A stretch of 64,000 bases of DNA from Pelomonas sp046294815 (GTDB lineage: Bacteria > Pseudomonadota > Gammaproteobacteria > Burkholderiales > Burkholderiaceae_C). Positions 9,401-16,669 of this stretch are shown piece after piece. The notes below the pieces were generated by a model. The model was not told the origin of the DNA and made no database searches. It saw only the letters and a list, made by a program, of their open reading frames with translations. The position numbers and the translations under genes are program-made. Location: contig JBKBOJ010000001.1 of NCBI GenBank assembly GCA_046294815.1, positions 74,809 through 138,808 on the forward strand. Direction: 5' to 3'. Position 1 is the first letter of the stretch. Every line of letters begins with the position of its first letter.

Positions 9401-9590
9401 GGATGCGTTCGGCCAGCTGGACATGGGCGTGCAGTACCGGTTCAACAGCCAGCTGACCTTCGCGTTCGAAGGCCAGAACCTGACCGATGCGGTCTACAAG
9501 CAGTTGATGCAGCAGCACATCGGCTTCACCGGCCGGACCTGGTTCGTTTCCGGGCCGCGCTACACGGTGTCGGCACGGCTGACCTTCTGA
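6459..9590 (+). CDS. TonB-dependent outer-membrane receptor, Xanthomonas-Caulobacter type
   Basis: The product is 1043 residues with a signal peptide ending near PAVAQ (about residue 27). A plug domain follows, with ETVIVSGQRAAL and IGKLPDRSVSEVLQRIVGV, features of the large receptors annotated as TIGR01782. A long barrel ends in a terminal aromatic strand (YTVSARLTF). GAGGAG precedes the ATG by about 8 nt. It probably imports mannan oligosaccharides across the outer membrane. It follows the mannosidase by 156 nt and precedes two halogenase-like genes, a pairing often seen next to this receptor type. Confidence 0.92.
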   Translation: MRHFRRTTLSLAAAQALMAMALPAVAQSTEAPAKSQQLETVIVSGQRAALQSAQRIKQNADEIVDSVVADDIGKLPDRSVSEVLQRIVGVTMDRVMARGDPMRFSVEGSGVIIRGLTYVSSQLNGRESFSANGGRGLSFEDVPPELMAGVDVYKNPSAEQIEGAIGGLVNLRTALPFDYNGFKAGLGVSVTRNVLRENQKPTFSGLLANTWNTDIGKVGLLIHAANSKSSTRTDGIAVDPYFREVTRWNRQDDTYNAYYRPTAENHWFPKAVGWQTLAFDRSRQGTYVAAQWRKDTLEASATYFRSKYDFYWDESSIASQADPYSSLVSNATWGSNGALLRGTLTDPQKGGIPFNANTRFSKSGSDTKESTFNLVWTPSPRWRIANDFQFIESHTGTFDSTVATGINMPKETLDLTGSMPRLVLDDADKAYLADPSKYYWAYTMERQSQSKGKQKAWKGDVKYTFDHPVLYDARFGLRFTDRDVSNKVPRWYNWQAVSQTWQSAEFDPGAIGQSWDWHPIKSLAYLSRFGGETQVKPFNNFMNGKNSVASLVLPKMSVAANYPDSYALLHSYYTQLCEEYKAEKISKGGSPGNSCAPAFTPPVPGAVSPRDNEQHETTKTAYAQLRFGFDEWNVPVDGNVGLRVVNTKYDSAGYQSLNYRATDPVTGPLIGGPIPVFTSSLKPIEVSNSYTDVLPSLNLRWKLNDKMQMRFAFAKAIARPDISALQPNLILDAGNATVRTIVDRTGESEVRTNYVDDLRNRGQALGNPVLKPVKSDQFDVSAEWYLDKASSVTLAAFNKQLKDVIVNEVGILTVPDNTGRLYEFAYSTQVNGAKGWARGVELAAQHYFNGLPGLLAGLGVQANVTYVDSKQKRYNAVGNAWCSSADDGRNLNLFVNGCDTNGQSYGDHPLPNLSRKAFNLAILYDHGPISARVAYSWRGKYLNGVAFPDNTGPNQTNGLNANPDSPQYGRNNMPLGLPIWTDAFGQLDMGVQYRFNSQLTFAFEGQNLTDAVYKQLMQQHIGFTGRTWFVSGPRYTVSARLTF

Positions 9591-9620
9591 GCGACGCCGG
9601 GTTTGTCCTGGCGCACCAAG

Positions 9621-9650
9621 GGCCTGGCGCCGCGGTGCCGGGCCTTTTTT
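9621..9650 (+). terminator. Intrinsic terminator after the receptor gene
   Basis: A 10-bp GC-rich stem with two wobble pairs (ggcctggcgc at 9621-9630, gtgccgggcc at 9635-9644) is followed directly by six T residues. It lies 31 nt after the receptor stop, so the halogenase genes need read-through or their own promoter in 9651-9826. Confidence 0.75.
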
Positions 9651-9826
9651 CTAGAAACGGCAGGTGGGCGGGCCCGCAGCGCCAGCCCAGCGGGCCTGCA
9701 GCGCTGCGCACCGAAATGGCAAGTGCCGCCCCGTCCACAAGGTGTTGATGCACCGAGCCTTTCGATGCGTAGCATGCGGTCAACTGCCGCTTCTAGCTGT
9801 TCCAGGCACAAGGAAAAGGTGCACCG

Positions 9827-11386
9827 ATGGAAAAACAATGCATGGCGGATGGCGGGCCGCTGCGGCGCATCGTCATCGTGGGTGGCGGCACTGCCGGCTG
9901 GATGACCGCGGCGCCGCTGAGCCAGCTGATGGGCCGCAGCGAGCATGCCGCGCGCTGCGAGATCGTGCTGATCGAGTCGCCCGAGATCGGCACTGTGGGC
10001 GTGGGCGAGGCCACGCTGCCCACGATCCGCTTCTACAACCGCACGCTGGAACTCGACGACGCCGATTTCATGCGCAGAACCCAGGCCACGTTCAAGCTGG
10101 GCATCGAGTTCAAGGACTGGGGGCACCTGGGCAACCGCTTCTTCCATGGCTTTGGCGAGTTCGGGCCGCCCATCGCCAACCGCTCCTCGGTGATGCACTG
10201 GCTGAGGCTGCGCAGCCTGGGCGGCATGGATCGCTACGAGGACTGGTCCACCGCCACCGTGATGGCCATGCGCAACCGCTTCGTGCCGCCCGAGGGCGGC
10301 GAGGTGGCGTCGGCCGCCAATGCCTTCTCCTATGCCTTCCATTTCGATGCCGGCCTGTACGCCGCCTTCCTGCGCGACTACGCTGTGGCGCGCGGCGTGC
10401 GGCGCGAGCAGGGCACCATCGTCGACGTCTCCGTGCGCCCCGGCGATGGTTTCGTGACGGCCGTGACGCTGGCCGACGGCCGGCGCATCGAGGGCGATTT
10501 GTTCATCGACTGCTCGGGCTTCCGCGCGCTGCTCATCGAAGGCGTCTGCCGCGTCGGCTACGAGGACTGGACCCACTGGCTGCCCTGCGACAGCGCCCAG
10601 GCCGTGCCCTGCGCCCGCGTGGCGCCGCTGACGCCTTACACCACCTCCACCGCGCGCAGTGCCGGCTGGCAATGGCGCATCCCGCTGCAGCACCGTACCG
10701 GCAACGGCCATGTCTACTGCAGCAGCTACATCAGCGACGCCGAGGCCAGCCGCGTGCTGATGGCCAACCTGGACGGCGCCGCGCTCGCCGAGCCGCGCCA
10801 ACTGCGCTTCAAGACCGGCATGCGCAAGAAGGCCTGGGACCGCAACGTTGTTGCTATCGGCCTGGCCTCGGGCTTCCTGGAGCCGCTGGAGTCCACCAGC
10901 ATCCAGCTCATTATGGACGGCGTGGGTCGGCTCATCGAGCTGCTGCCCGACCGCCGCTGCGACCGCCATCTGGCGGCCGAATACAACCGCCGCATGGCGC
11001 GCCAGTACGAATCCATCCGCGACTTCATCGTGCTGCACTACAAGCTCACGCAGCGTGACGACAGCGAGTTCTGGCGCTACTGCGCCGCCATGTCCATCCC
11101 CGACGCGCTGCGCCACCAGATTGAACTCTTTCGCAACAGCGGCCGCGTCGCCATCCTGGACCCGGACAGCTTTGCCGAGCCCTCCTGGGTGTCGCTCTTC
11201 CTGGGGCTGGGCCTGTGGCCCGAGCGCCATGACCCCTTGCTGAACCAGATCGATGAGCAGGCCTTGCGCGCCCACTTCCAGCGCCTGCGCCAGGCCATCT
11301 CGGCCACCGTCGACGCCATGCCCGACCATGCAGCCTTTATCGACCGGCATGTGCGCGCGGCTCCCATGGAGGCGATGACGCCATGA
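9827..11386 (+). CDS. Flavin-dependent tryptophan halogenase-like protein 1
   Basis: The 519-residue product has the hallmarks of PrnA-type halogenases: GGGTAGW nucleotide-binding loop (19-25), the catalytic Lys90 in FKLGIEFKDW, WQWRIP (281-286, the WxWxIP motif that blocks monooxygenase activity) and PLEST (Glu355-Ser356) at the chlorinating site. Such enzymes need reduced FADH2 from a partner reductase, and none is seen here. The substrate is unknown. Members beside TonB-dependent receptors in glycan loci are common, but their role is not settled. The start follows an AAGGAAAAGG site. The stop overlaps the start of a paralogue (ATGA). Confidence 0.88.
   Translation: MEKQCMADGGPLRRIVIVGGGTAGWMTAAPLSQLMGRSEHAARCEIVLIESPEIGTVGVGEATLPTIRFYNRTLELDDADFMRRTQATFKLGIEFKDWGHLGNRFFHGFGEFGPPIANRSSVMHWLRLRSLGGMDRYEDWSTATVMAMRNRFVPPEGGEVASAANAFSYAFHFDAGLYAAFLRDYAVARGVRREQGTIVDVSVRPGDGFVTAVTLADGRRIEGDLFIDCSGFRALLIEGVCRVGYEDWTHWLPCDSAQAVPCARVAPLTPYTTSTARSAGWQWRIPLQHRTGNGHVYCSSYISDAEASRVLMANLDGAALAEPRQLRFKTGMRKKAWDRNVVAIGLASGFLEPLESTSIQLIMDGVGRLIELLPDRRCDRHLAAEYNRRMARQYESIRDFIVLHYKLTQRDDSEFWRYCAAMSIPDALRHQIELFRNSGRVAILDPDSFAEPSWVSLFLGLGLWPERHDPLLNQIDEQALRAHFQRLRQAISATVDAMPDHAAFIDRHVRAAPMEAMTP
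10308..10824. repeat. Near-identical tract shared by the two halogenase genes
   Basis: This tract matches 11855-12371 in the second gene at a constant offset of 1547 nt. I count 2 differences in 10308-10613 (306 nt) and 3 in 10661-10824 (164 nt), with a diverged island at 10614-10660. Flanking coding sequence is clearly more diverged, including at third codon positions. Confidence 0.9.
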
Positions 11387-12906
11387 CCGACACCCGCATC
11401 CGCCGCATCGTCATCGTCGGCGGCGGCAGCGCCGGCTGGATGACCGCCGCACCGCTCAGCCAGGCCTTCGGCCGCCCGCCCGGTGCGCCGCCCAACCCGG
11501 TGGGCTGCGACATCGTGCTCGTCGAGTCGCCCGACATCGGCACCGTCGGCGTCGGCGAGGCCACGCTGCCCAGCATCCGCTACTACAACGACGCGCTGGA
11601 GATCGCCAACGCCGAGTTCATGCGCAAGACCCAGGCAAGCTTCAAGCTGGGCATCGCGTTCAAGGACTGGGGCCACATCGGCAACCGCTTCTTCCACGGC
11701 TTTGGCGGCTTCGGGCCGCCCATCTTCAACCGTTCATCCGTCGCCCACTGGCTGCGCCTGGATCGCGCGGGCGGCATGCCCAGCTACGAGGATTGGTCGG
11801 TCGCCACCGTGATGGCGCGCAACAACCGCTTCGCGCCGCCCGAAGCCGGGCCGCCGTCGGCCGCCAATGCCTTCTCCTATGCCTTCCATTTCGATGCCGG
11901 CCTGTACGCCGCCTTCCTGCGCGACTACGCTGTGGCGCGCGGCGTGCGGCGCGAGGAGGGCACCATTGTCGACGTCTCCGTGCGCCCCGGCGATGGTTTC
12001 GTGACGGCCGTGACGCTGGCCGACGGCCGGCGCATCGAGGGCGATTTGTTCATCGACTGCTCGGGCTTCCGCGCGCTGCTCATCGAAGGCGTCTGCCGCG
12101 TCGGCTACGAGGACTGGACCCACTGGCTGCCCTGCGACAGCGCCCAGGCCGTGCCCTGCGAGAAAACCCAGCCGCTGACGCCCTACACCACCTCCACTGC
12201 ACATGGCGCCGGCTGGCAATGGCGCATCCCGCTGCAGCACCGTACCGGCAACGGCCATGTCTACTGCAGCAGCTGCATCAGCGACGCCGAGGCCAGCCAC
12301 GTGCTGATGGCCAACCTGGACGGCGCCGCGCTCGCCGAGCCGCGCCAACTGCGCTTCAAGGCCGGCATGCGGCGCCGCATCTGGGACCGCAACGTCGTGT
12401 CCATAGGCCTGGCCTCGGGCTTCCTGGAACCGCTGGAATCCACCAGCCTGTCACTGGTCATCCACGGCGTCAGCGCGCTGGTGGAACTGTTCCCCGACCG
12501 CGCCTGCGAGCCCCACCTGGTGGACGAATACAACCGCCGCATGCGCAAGCAGTACGAGTCCATCCGCGACTTCATCATCCTGCACTACAAGCAGACCACG
12601 CGCGACGACAGCGAGTTCTGGCGCTACTGCCGCGCCATGGCCATCCCGGACACGTTGGCCCACCAGATCGAAGTCTTCCGCCGCAGCGGCCGCGTCGCCA
12701 TCCTGGACCGCGACAGCTTCGGCGAAGACTCCTGGTACTCGCTATACCTCGGCCTGGGCCTGCGCCCCGAGTCGCTGGACCCCTTGCTCGCCCAGGTGGA
12801 CGAGACCCAGTTGCGCGAGCACTTCAAGCGGCTGCATCGGGCGGTCGCCATGACGGTGGACGGCATGCCGGACCATGGGGCTTACCTGGCGCGGTTGCTG
12901 GGGTAG
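11383..12906 (+). CDS. Flavin-dependent tryptophan halogenase-like protein 2
   Basis: The 507-residue paralogue of the preceding gene keeps GGGSAGW, the catalytic-Lys motif FKLGIAFKDW, WQWRIP and PLEST. It should therefore be an intact halogenase fold with the same flavin chemistry. It starts inside the stop of the first gene (ATGA), so both copies are made from one transcript and could form a heteromer or act on different sites. The middle third is almost identical in DNA to the first gene while both ends have diverged. It is the last gene of the plus-strand group, and a convergent GH1 gene follows after about 115 nt. Confidence 0.88.
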   Translation: MTDTRIRRIVIVGGGSAGWMTAAPLSQAFGRPPGAPPNPVGCDIVLVESPDIGTVGVGEATLPSIRYYNDALEIANAEFMRKTQASFKLGIAFKDWGHIGNRFFHGFGGFGPPIFNRSSVAHWLRLDRAGGMPSYEDWSVATVMARNNRFAPPEAGPPSAANAFSYAFHFDAGLYAAFLRDYAVARGVRREEGTIVDVSVRPGDGFVTAVTLADGRRIEGDLFIDCSGFRALLIEGVCRVGYEDWTHWLPCDSAQAVPCEKTQPLTPYTTSTAHGAGWQWRIPLQHRTGNGHVYCSSCISDAEASHVLMANLDGAALAEPRQLRFKAGMRRRIWDRNVVSIGLASGFLEPLESTSLSLVIHGVSALVELFPDRACEPHLVDEYNRRMRKQYESIRDFIILHYKQTTRDDSEFWRYCRAMAIPDTLAHQIEVFRRSGRVAILDRDSFGEDSWYSLYLGLGLRPESLDPLLAQVDETQLREHFKRLHRAVAMTVDGMPDHGAYLARLLG

Positions 12907-13020
12907 GGCGGCGGCGTCGGCATCGGGCTGAGACATCGAGGCTGATCTCGGCAGCCGAGCGGCTGCGGTAGACAAAGCTGCGCTACTCCATGCCGCCACG
13001 CTGCCAGCGCGATGCCCGCC

Positions 13021-14391
13021 TCAGCGCCCGGAGCGCTCCCGCAGGAAATCCGCATAGGCCAGCGCGCTGCGCTTGAGCGTGCGCTGCTGGGTCTGGAAGT
13101 CCACATGCACGAGGCCGAAGCGGCGCTCATAGCCAAAGGCCCATTCGAAGTTGTCCAGCAGCGACCAGATGAAATAGCCGCGCACATCCACGCCGTTGTC
13201 CATGGCCCGCGAGCAGGCCGCGAAGTGGCGCTTCAGGTAGGACTGGCGCTGGCGGTCGTCCACCTCTCCGCCGTCCACGGTGTCGGCGCTGGACATGCCG
13301 TTCTCGGTGATGAAGATGGGCGGCAAGTTGGCGTACTCGGCCTTGAAGGCTTGCAGCAGGTCTTGCAGGCCTTGCGGGTAGACCTCCCAGTCCATCGTCG
13401 TGCGCTCCACGTCGGGCTCGCGCACCCAGTCCATCGTGTCGGGGCCGGCCGAGCGAAGTACGGCGCGGCTGTAGAAGTTCAGGCCCAGGTAGTCGATGGG
13501 GCGGCGGATGATGTCCATGTCGCCCGGCAGCGCCAGCGGCTCGCAGCCCTTCCAGTAGCGCCACAGATCGGCCGGGTACTCGCCCTTGAGCAGCGGATCG
13601 AGCACCCAGCGGTTCTGGTAGGTCTCGAACAGCCGCGCGGCATCGCGGTCGGCGGGCGTGTCGGTCAGCGGATAGCCAGGCGCCACGTTGGCAACGATGC
13701 CGTGTTGCGCCTTGGGGTCGTTGGCACGCATGGCCGGCAGCGCCAGGCCGTGGCCCAGCAGCAGGTGGTGCATGGCCTGCACGCCCCAGCGCGGCACCGC
13801 GTGGCCCGGCGCATGGTGGCCGTTGCCATAGCCCAGGTAGGCGGCGCACCAGGGTTCGTTGTGCGTGGCCCAGGCCGCCACGCAGCCACCGCCCAAACGG
13901 CGAGTCATCAGGTCCGCGTAGTCGGCGAAGCGGTAGGCGGTTTCGCGGTTCAGCCAGCCGCCCTTGTCTTCGAGATGCTGGGGCAGGTCCCAGTGGTACA
14001 GGGTCACGTAGGCAGCGATGCCGCGTTCAGCCATGCTGTCCAGCAGCCGCTGGTAGAAGGCGATGCCGCGCTCGTTGGGCTGGCCCGCCTCGTTCATCAC
14101 CCGCGGCCAGGCGATGGAGAAGCGGTAGGCGTCCACGCCCAGGCGCTGCAGGATGTCCAGGTCTTGCTCGAAGCGGTGGTAGTGGTCGCAGGCCACGTCG
14201 CCGTTTTCGCCGCGCAGCACCTTGCCCGGCGTGGCGCAGAAGCGGTCCCAGATGGACTCCAGCCGTCCGTCCTCACGGGTCGCGCCCTCGATCTGGTAGG
14301 ACGAGGTGCCGGCACCGAACACGAAGCCGGGGCGGCGCATCAGGGAGCCCTTGGGCGGGGCAATGAGATCGGCGAGAGAGGTCATGGACAT
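13021..14391 (-). CDS. GH1 beta-glucosidase
   Basis: The 456-residue protein has the full-length GH1 TIM barrel. The acid/base Glu179 lies in THNEPW (usual form TxNEP), the nucleophile Glu363 in FITENG, and the aglycone-site WSLLDNFEWAFGY region is near the C-terminus. There is no signal peptide, so it is cytoplasmic. It lies 10 nt downstream of the fructokinase and is its operon partner. In a glucomannan locus it would release glucose from gluco- or manno-oligosaccharides. Some GH1 enzymes also act as beta-mannosidases. Confidence 0.92.
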   Translation of the reverse strand: MSMTSLADLIAPPKGSLMRRPGFVFGAGTSSYQIEGATREDGRLESIWDRFCATPGKVLRGENGDVACDHYHRFEQDLDILQRLGVDAYRFSIAWPRVMNEAGQPNERGIAFYQRLLDSMAERGIAAYVTLYHWDLPQHLEDKGGWLNRETAYRFADYADLMTRRLGGGCVAAWATHNEPWCAAYLGYGNGHHAPGHAVPRWGVQAMHHLLLGHGLALPAMRANDPKAQHGIVANVAPGYPLTDTPADRDAARLFETYQNRWVLDPLLKGEYPADLWRYWKGCEPLALPGDMDIIRRPIDYLGLNFYSRAVLRSAGPDTMDWVREPDVERTTMDWEVYPQGLQDLLQAFKAEYANLPPIFITENGMSSADTVDGGEVDDRQRQSYLKRHFAACSRAMDNGVDVRGYFIWSLLDNFEWAFGYERRFGLVHVDFQTQQRTLKRSALAYADFLRERSGR

Positions 14392-14401
14392 CGTTGGGAG
14401 G

Positions 14402-15328
14402 TCAGCGGGAGGGCGGCAGCGCCTGCAGGGCGTCGCGCCACGGGGTCAGGGCTTGCGGGTCCGCGGGCAGCGGGCCGCGCAGGCCGCAGATGAAGGCGGC
14501 GTAGCGGTTGGCCAGCGCCAGCGTGGCGGGCAGGTCGCGGCCCAGCGCCAGGCCGGCCAGCAGCAGGGCGGTGAAGGCGTCGCCCGCGCCCACGGTGTCC
14601 ACCACGCGCGGCTGCGGCTCGCCCAGCCCGCGGGCCAGCAGTGCGCCGCCGGGGCTGTAGAAGCGCCAGCCGTCGGCACCGCAGGTCAGCACCAGGCGCT
14701 GCAGCGCAAACCGGTCCATCAGCGCGGCGATCTGCGCGGACTCGGCCTTGGCGCCATCGCCAAACCAGTCGACCAGCCGCGCCAGCTCCTCGTCGTTGAG
14801 CTTGACCCAGTCGGCCAGCATCAGCGCTTCAGCGGCCAGCAGCGGCATGTCGGTGCCGGGGCGCAGGTTCAGATCCAGCAGGCGCAGGCCGGCGTGACCC
14901 TTCACCAGACCACGGATGGCGGCGCGCGAGACGGCGTGGCGCTGGGCCAGGCTGCCGAAGTACAGCAGGCCCGGCTGGAACGTGGCCAGCGCGGCGCGTG
15001 CGGGTGCGGCGTCCAGATGGTCCCAGGCGGCGTTGCCGTGGATCTCGAAGCGGTGGCCGCCGCTGGGCATGGCGTGCACGCTGACGCGGCCGGTCGCGCG
15101 CTGCGGGTCACGTTGCAGCCCTTGCTCGGTCAGGCCGTAGCGGCATGCGCTGTCGCGGACGATGCGGCCGTTGGCATCGTCGGTGCCGATGCGGCTGATG
15201 AACAGGGTTGGCACACCCAGCCCCGCCAGCGAGCGGGCCACGTTGAACGGCGCGCCGCCGGGCACGGGGCCGTCATGGAATTCGTCCACCAGGGCTTCGC
15301 CCAGGACGGCGATGGGACTAGAGGGCAT
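14402..15328 (-). CDS. PfkB-family sugar kinase, probable fructokinase
   Basis: The 308-residue product has PfkB signatures: the N-terminal GGAPFNVA sugar-binding motif, DLNLRPG in the middle, and DTVGAGDAF with catalytic Asp250. The GGAPFNVA form is typical of fructokinases, which convert fructose to fructose 6-phosphate with ATP. This matches a mannose-to-fructose step by the AGE-family enzyme. It is the first gene of an operon with GH1. The shared operator element sits about 35 nt upstream of its ATG, so it is likely induced with the rest of the locus. Confidence 0.87.
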   Translation of the reverse strand: MPSSPIAVLGEALVDEFHDGPVPGGAPFNVARSLAGLGVPTLFISRIGTDDANGRIVRDSACRYGLTEQGLQRDPQRATGRVSVHAMPSGGHRFEIHGNAAWDHLDAAPARAALATFQPGLLYFGSLAQRHAVSRAAIRGLVKGHAGLRLLDLNLRPGTDMPLLAAEALMLADWVKLNDEELARLVDWFGDGAKAESAQIAALMDRFALQRLVLTCGADGWRFYSPGGALLARGLGEPQPRVVDTVGAGDAFTALLLAGLALGRDLPATLALANRYAAFICGLRGPLPADPQALTPWRDALQALPPSR

Positions 15329-15362
15329 GGGCTGTTGGGGAGAGGCGGATTCATTCTATGCA

Positions 15363-15389
15363 ACAAATATTGTTTAGTGAACAATTGCG
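15363..15389. promoter_or_regulatory. Shared operator element between fructokinase and lacI-type gene
   Basis: The layout is acaaatatt (15363-15371), 5 nt, then gtgaacaattgcg (15377-15389). Compared with 3564-3590, the first block is identical (9 of 9), the spacing is the same and the second block matches at 12 of 13. The inner tgtttagtgaaca (15372-15384) is a near-palindrome and, read on the other strand, gives the TGTTCACTAAACA core. It sits in the fructokinase promoter and about 105 nt upstream of the regulator ATG. Confidence 0.7.
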
Positions 15390-15494
15390 TGCCTCGGCGT
15401 TCCCCAGCTGCCCGCTGCCGGCGCCTGGGCTTGCCAGTGCTGGGGCGGTGCCACAATCGCGCCGGTTTCAGCGAGCTAAACAGGGTTGAGAGAC

Positions 15495-16550
15495 ATGGCC
15501 GACAAGCGGGGCGTGACGATTCGGGAGCTGGCCCAGGCCGCGGGGGTGTCCATTGGCACCGTGTCGCGGGCACTCAAGGGCCAGCCCGGTCTGTCGGAGC
15601 AGACCCGCGGCCAGGTCATGGCGGTGGCGCAGCAACTGGGCTACGACACGGCCAAGCTGCGCTCCGTGAAGCCGCGCCGCATGCTGTTCCTGTACAGCCG
15701 CCACCTCGGCTCGCTGGCCACCAACCCCTTTTATTCCTATGTGCTGCACGGTGCAGAGATGGCCTGCCGCGAGGCCGGCGTGCCGCTGAGCCTGATGTCG
15801 GTCGTGCCGGGCGACGACATCGCCGCCCAGGTGCGCCGTCACGAGGCCGACGCGCTGCTCGGCGCGGGCTACTTCGACCCCGAGGTCATGGAAGGCATCC
15901 GCCGCTGCGAGCTGCCGCTGGTGCTGGTGGATCACTTCTACCCCGGCGTGCGCTGCGTCAACGACGACAACCAGCTCGGCGGCTGGTTGGCCACGCGCCA
16001 TCTGCTGGATGGCGGTGCGCAGCGTGTGGCGGCCATCTTCGGCCCGCCGACGCATTACTCCATCGCCTTGCGCGCCAAGGGCTTCCGGCGCGCGCTGTTC
16101 GACGCAGGCCGGCTGTTCGACCCGGAGTACGAGGTGACGCTGGACCCGGTGCTGGAGTACCGCGAGGCCGGCCGCGACGCGATGCGCCGCCTGCTGGCGC
16201 TGCCGCAGCGGCCCGATGCCGTGTTCGCCTACAACGACTCGACCGCCATCGTCGCCATGGAGTATTGCCAGGAACAGGGCCTGCGCGTGCCCGAGGACAT
16301 CCGCTTCATCGGCTACGACGACATCGAGGAGGCGTCGCGCTGCCGGCCGCCGCTGTCCACCGTGAAGATGGACAAGGAGGCGCTGGGCCATCTGGCCGCG
16401 CGCGCCCTCATCGACGGCGACATCGAGCCCAACGAGGCATCGCTGCCGGTGGAACTCGTGATCCGCGAAAGCTCGCAGCCCGTGTCCGTGCCGGTCGCCG
16501 CCGAGGCGCCGCGCCGCGCACGCCGCCAGGTGGCCGGCGCATCGCGCTGA
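15495..16550 (+). CDS. LacI-family transcriptional regulator of the locus
   Basis: The 351-residue protein has an N-terminal LacI helix-turn-helix (VTIRELAQAAGVSIGTVSRAL, about 8-28). A periplasmic-binding-like effector domain follows, with VFAYNDSTAI and FIGYDDIEEASRCRPPLSTV, typical of the sugar-binding core. The frame opens at a TTG at 15486, but the ATG at 15495 matches family starts. It is divergent from the fructokinase-GH1 operon and precedes the transporter. Repeated TGTTYACTAAA sites in the locus make it the natural regulator, with a mannan-derived sugar as probable effector. Confidence 0.9.
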   Translation: MADKRGVTIRELAQAAGVSIGTVSRALKGQPGLSEQTRGQVMAVAQQLGYDTAKLRSVKPRRMLFLYSRHLGSLATNPFYSYVLHGAEMACREAGVPLSLMSVVPGDDIAAQVRRHEADALLGAGYFDPEVMEGIRRCELPLVLVDHFYPGVRCVNDDNQLGGWLATRHLLDGGAQRVAAIFGPPTHYSIALRAKGFRRALFDAGRLFDPEYEVTLDPVLEYREAGRDAMRRLLALPQRPDAVFAYNDSTAIVAMEYCQEQGLRVPEDIRFIGYDDIEEASRCRPPLSTVKMDKEALGHLAARALIDGDIEPNEASLPVELVIRESSQPVSVPVAAEAPRRARRQVAGASR

Positions 16551-16623
16551 ACGCGCCGCCGCGGCGCGGCGCATAGGTGTTTCACCGCTTATCCAGGCCG
16601 GGGTTATGCAGGAAAAATAGCGT

Positions 16624-16635
16624 TGTTTACTAAAA
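16624..16635 (+). promoter_or_regulatory. Operator core upstream of the sugar symporter
   Basis: The sequence tgtttactaaaa matches the core at 3551-3562 (tgtttactaaac) at 11 of 12 positions and the reverse strand of 15372-15383 nearly as well. It lies 34 nt upstream of the transporter GTG, in a position to overlap the promoter. Confidence 0.55.
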
Positions 16636-16669
16636 ATGCGTCGCATCAGCGACCGCAGGAGACAAAGCC

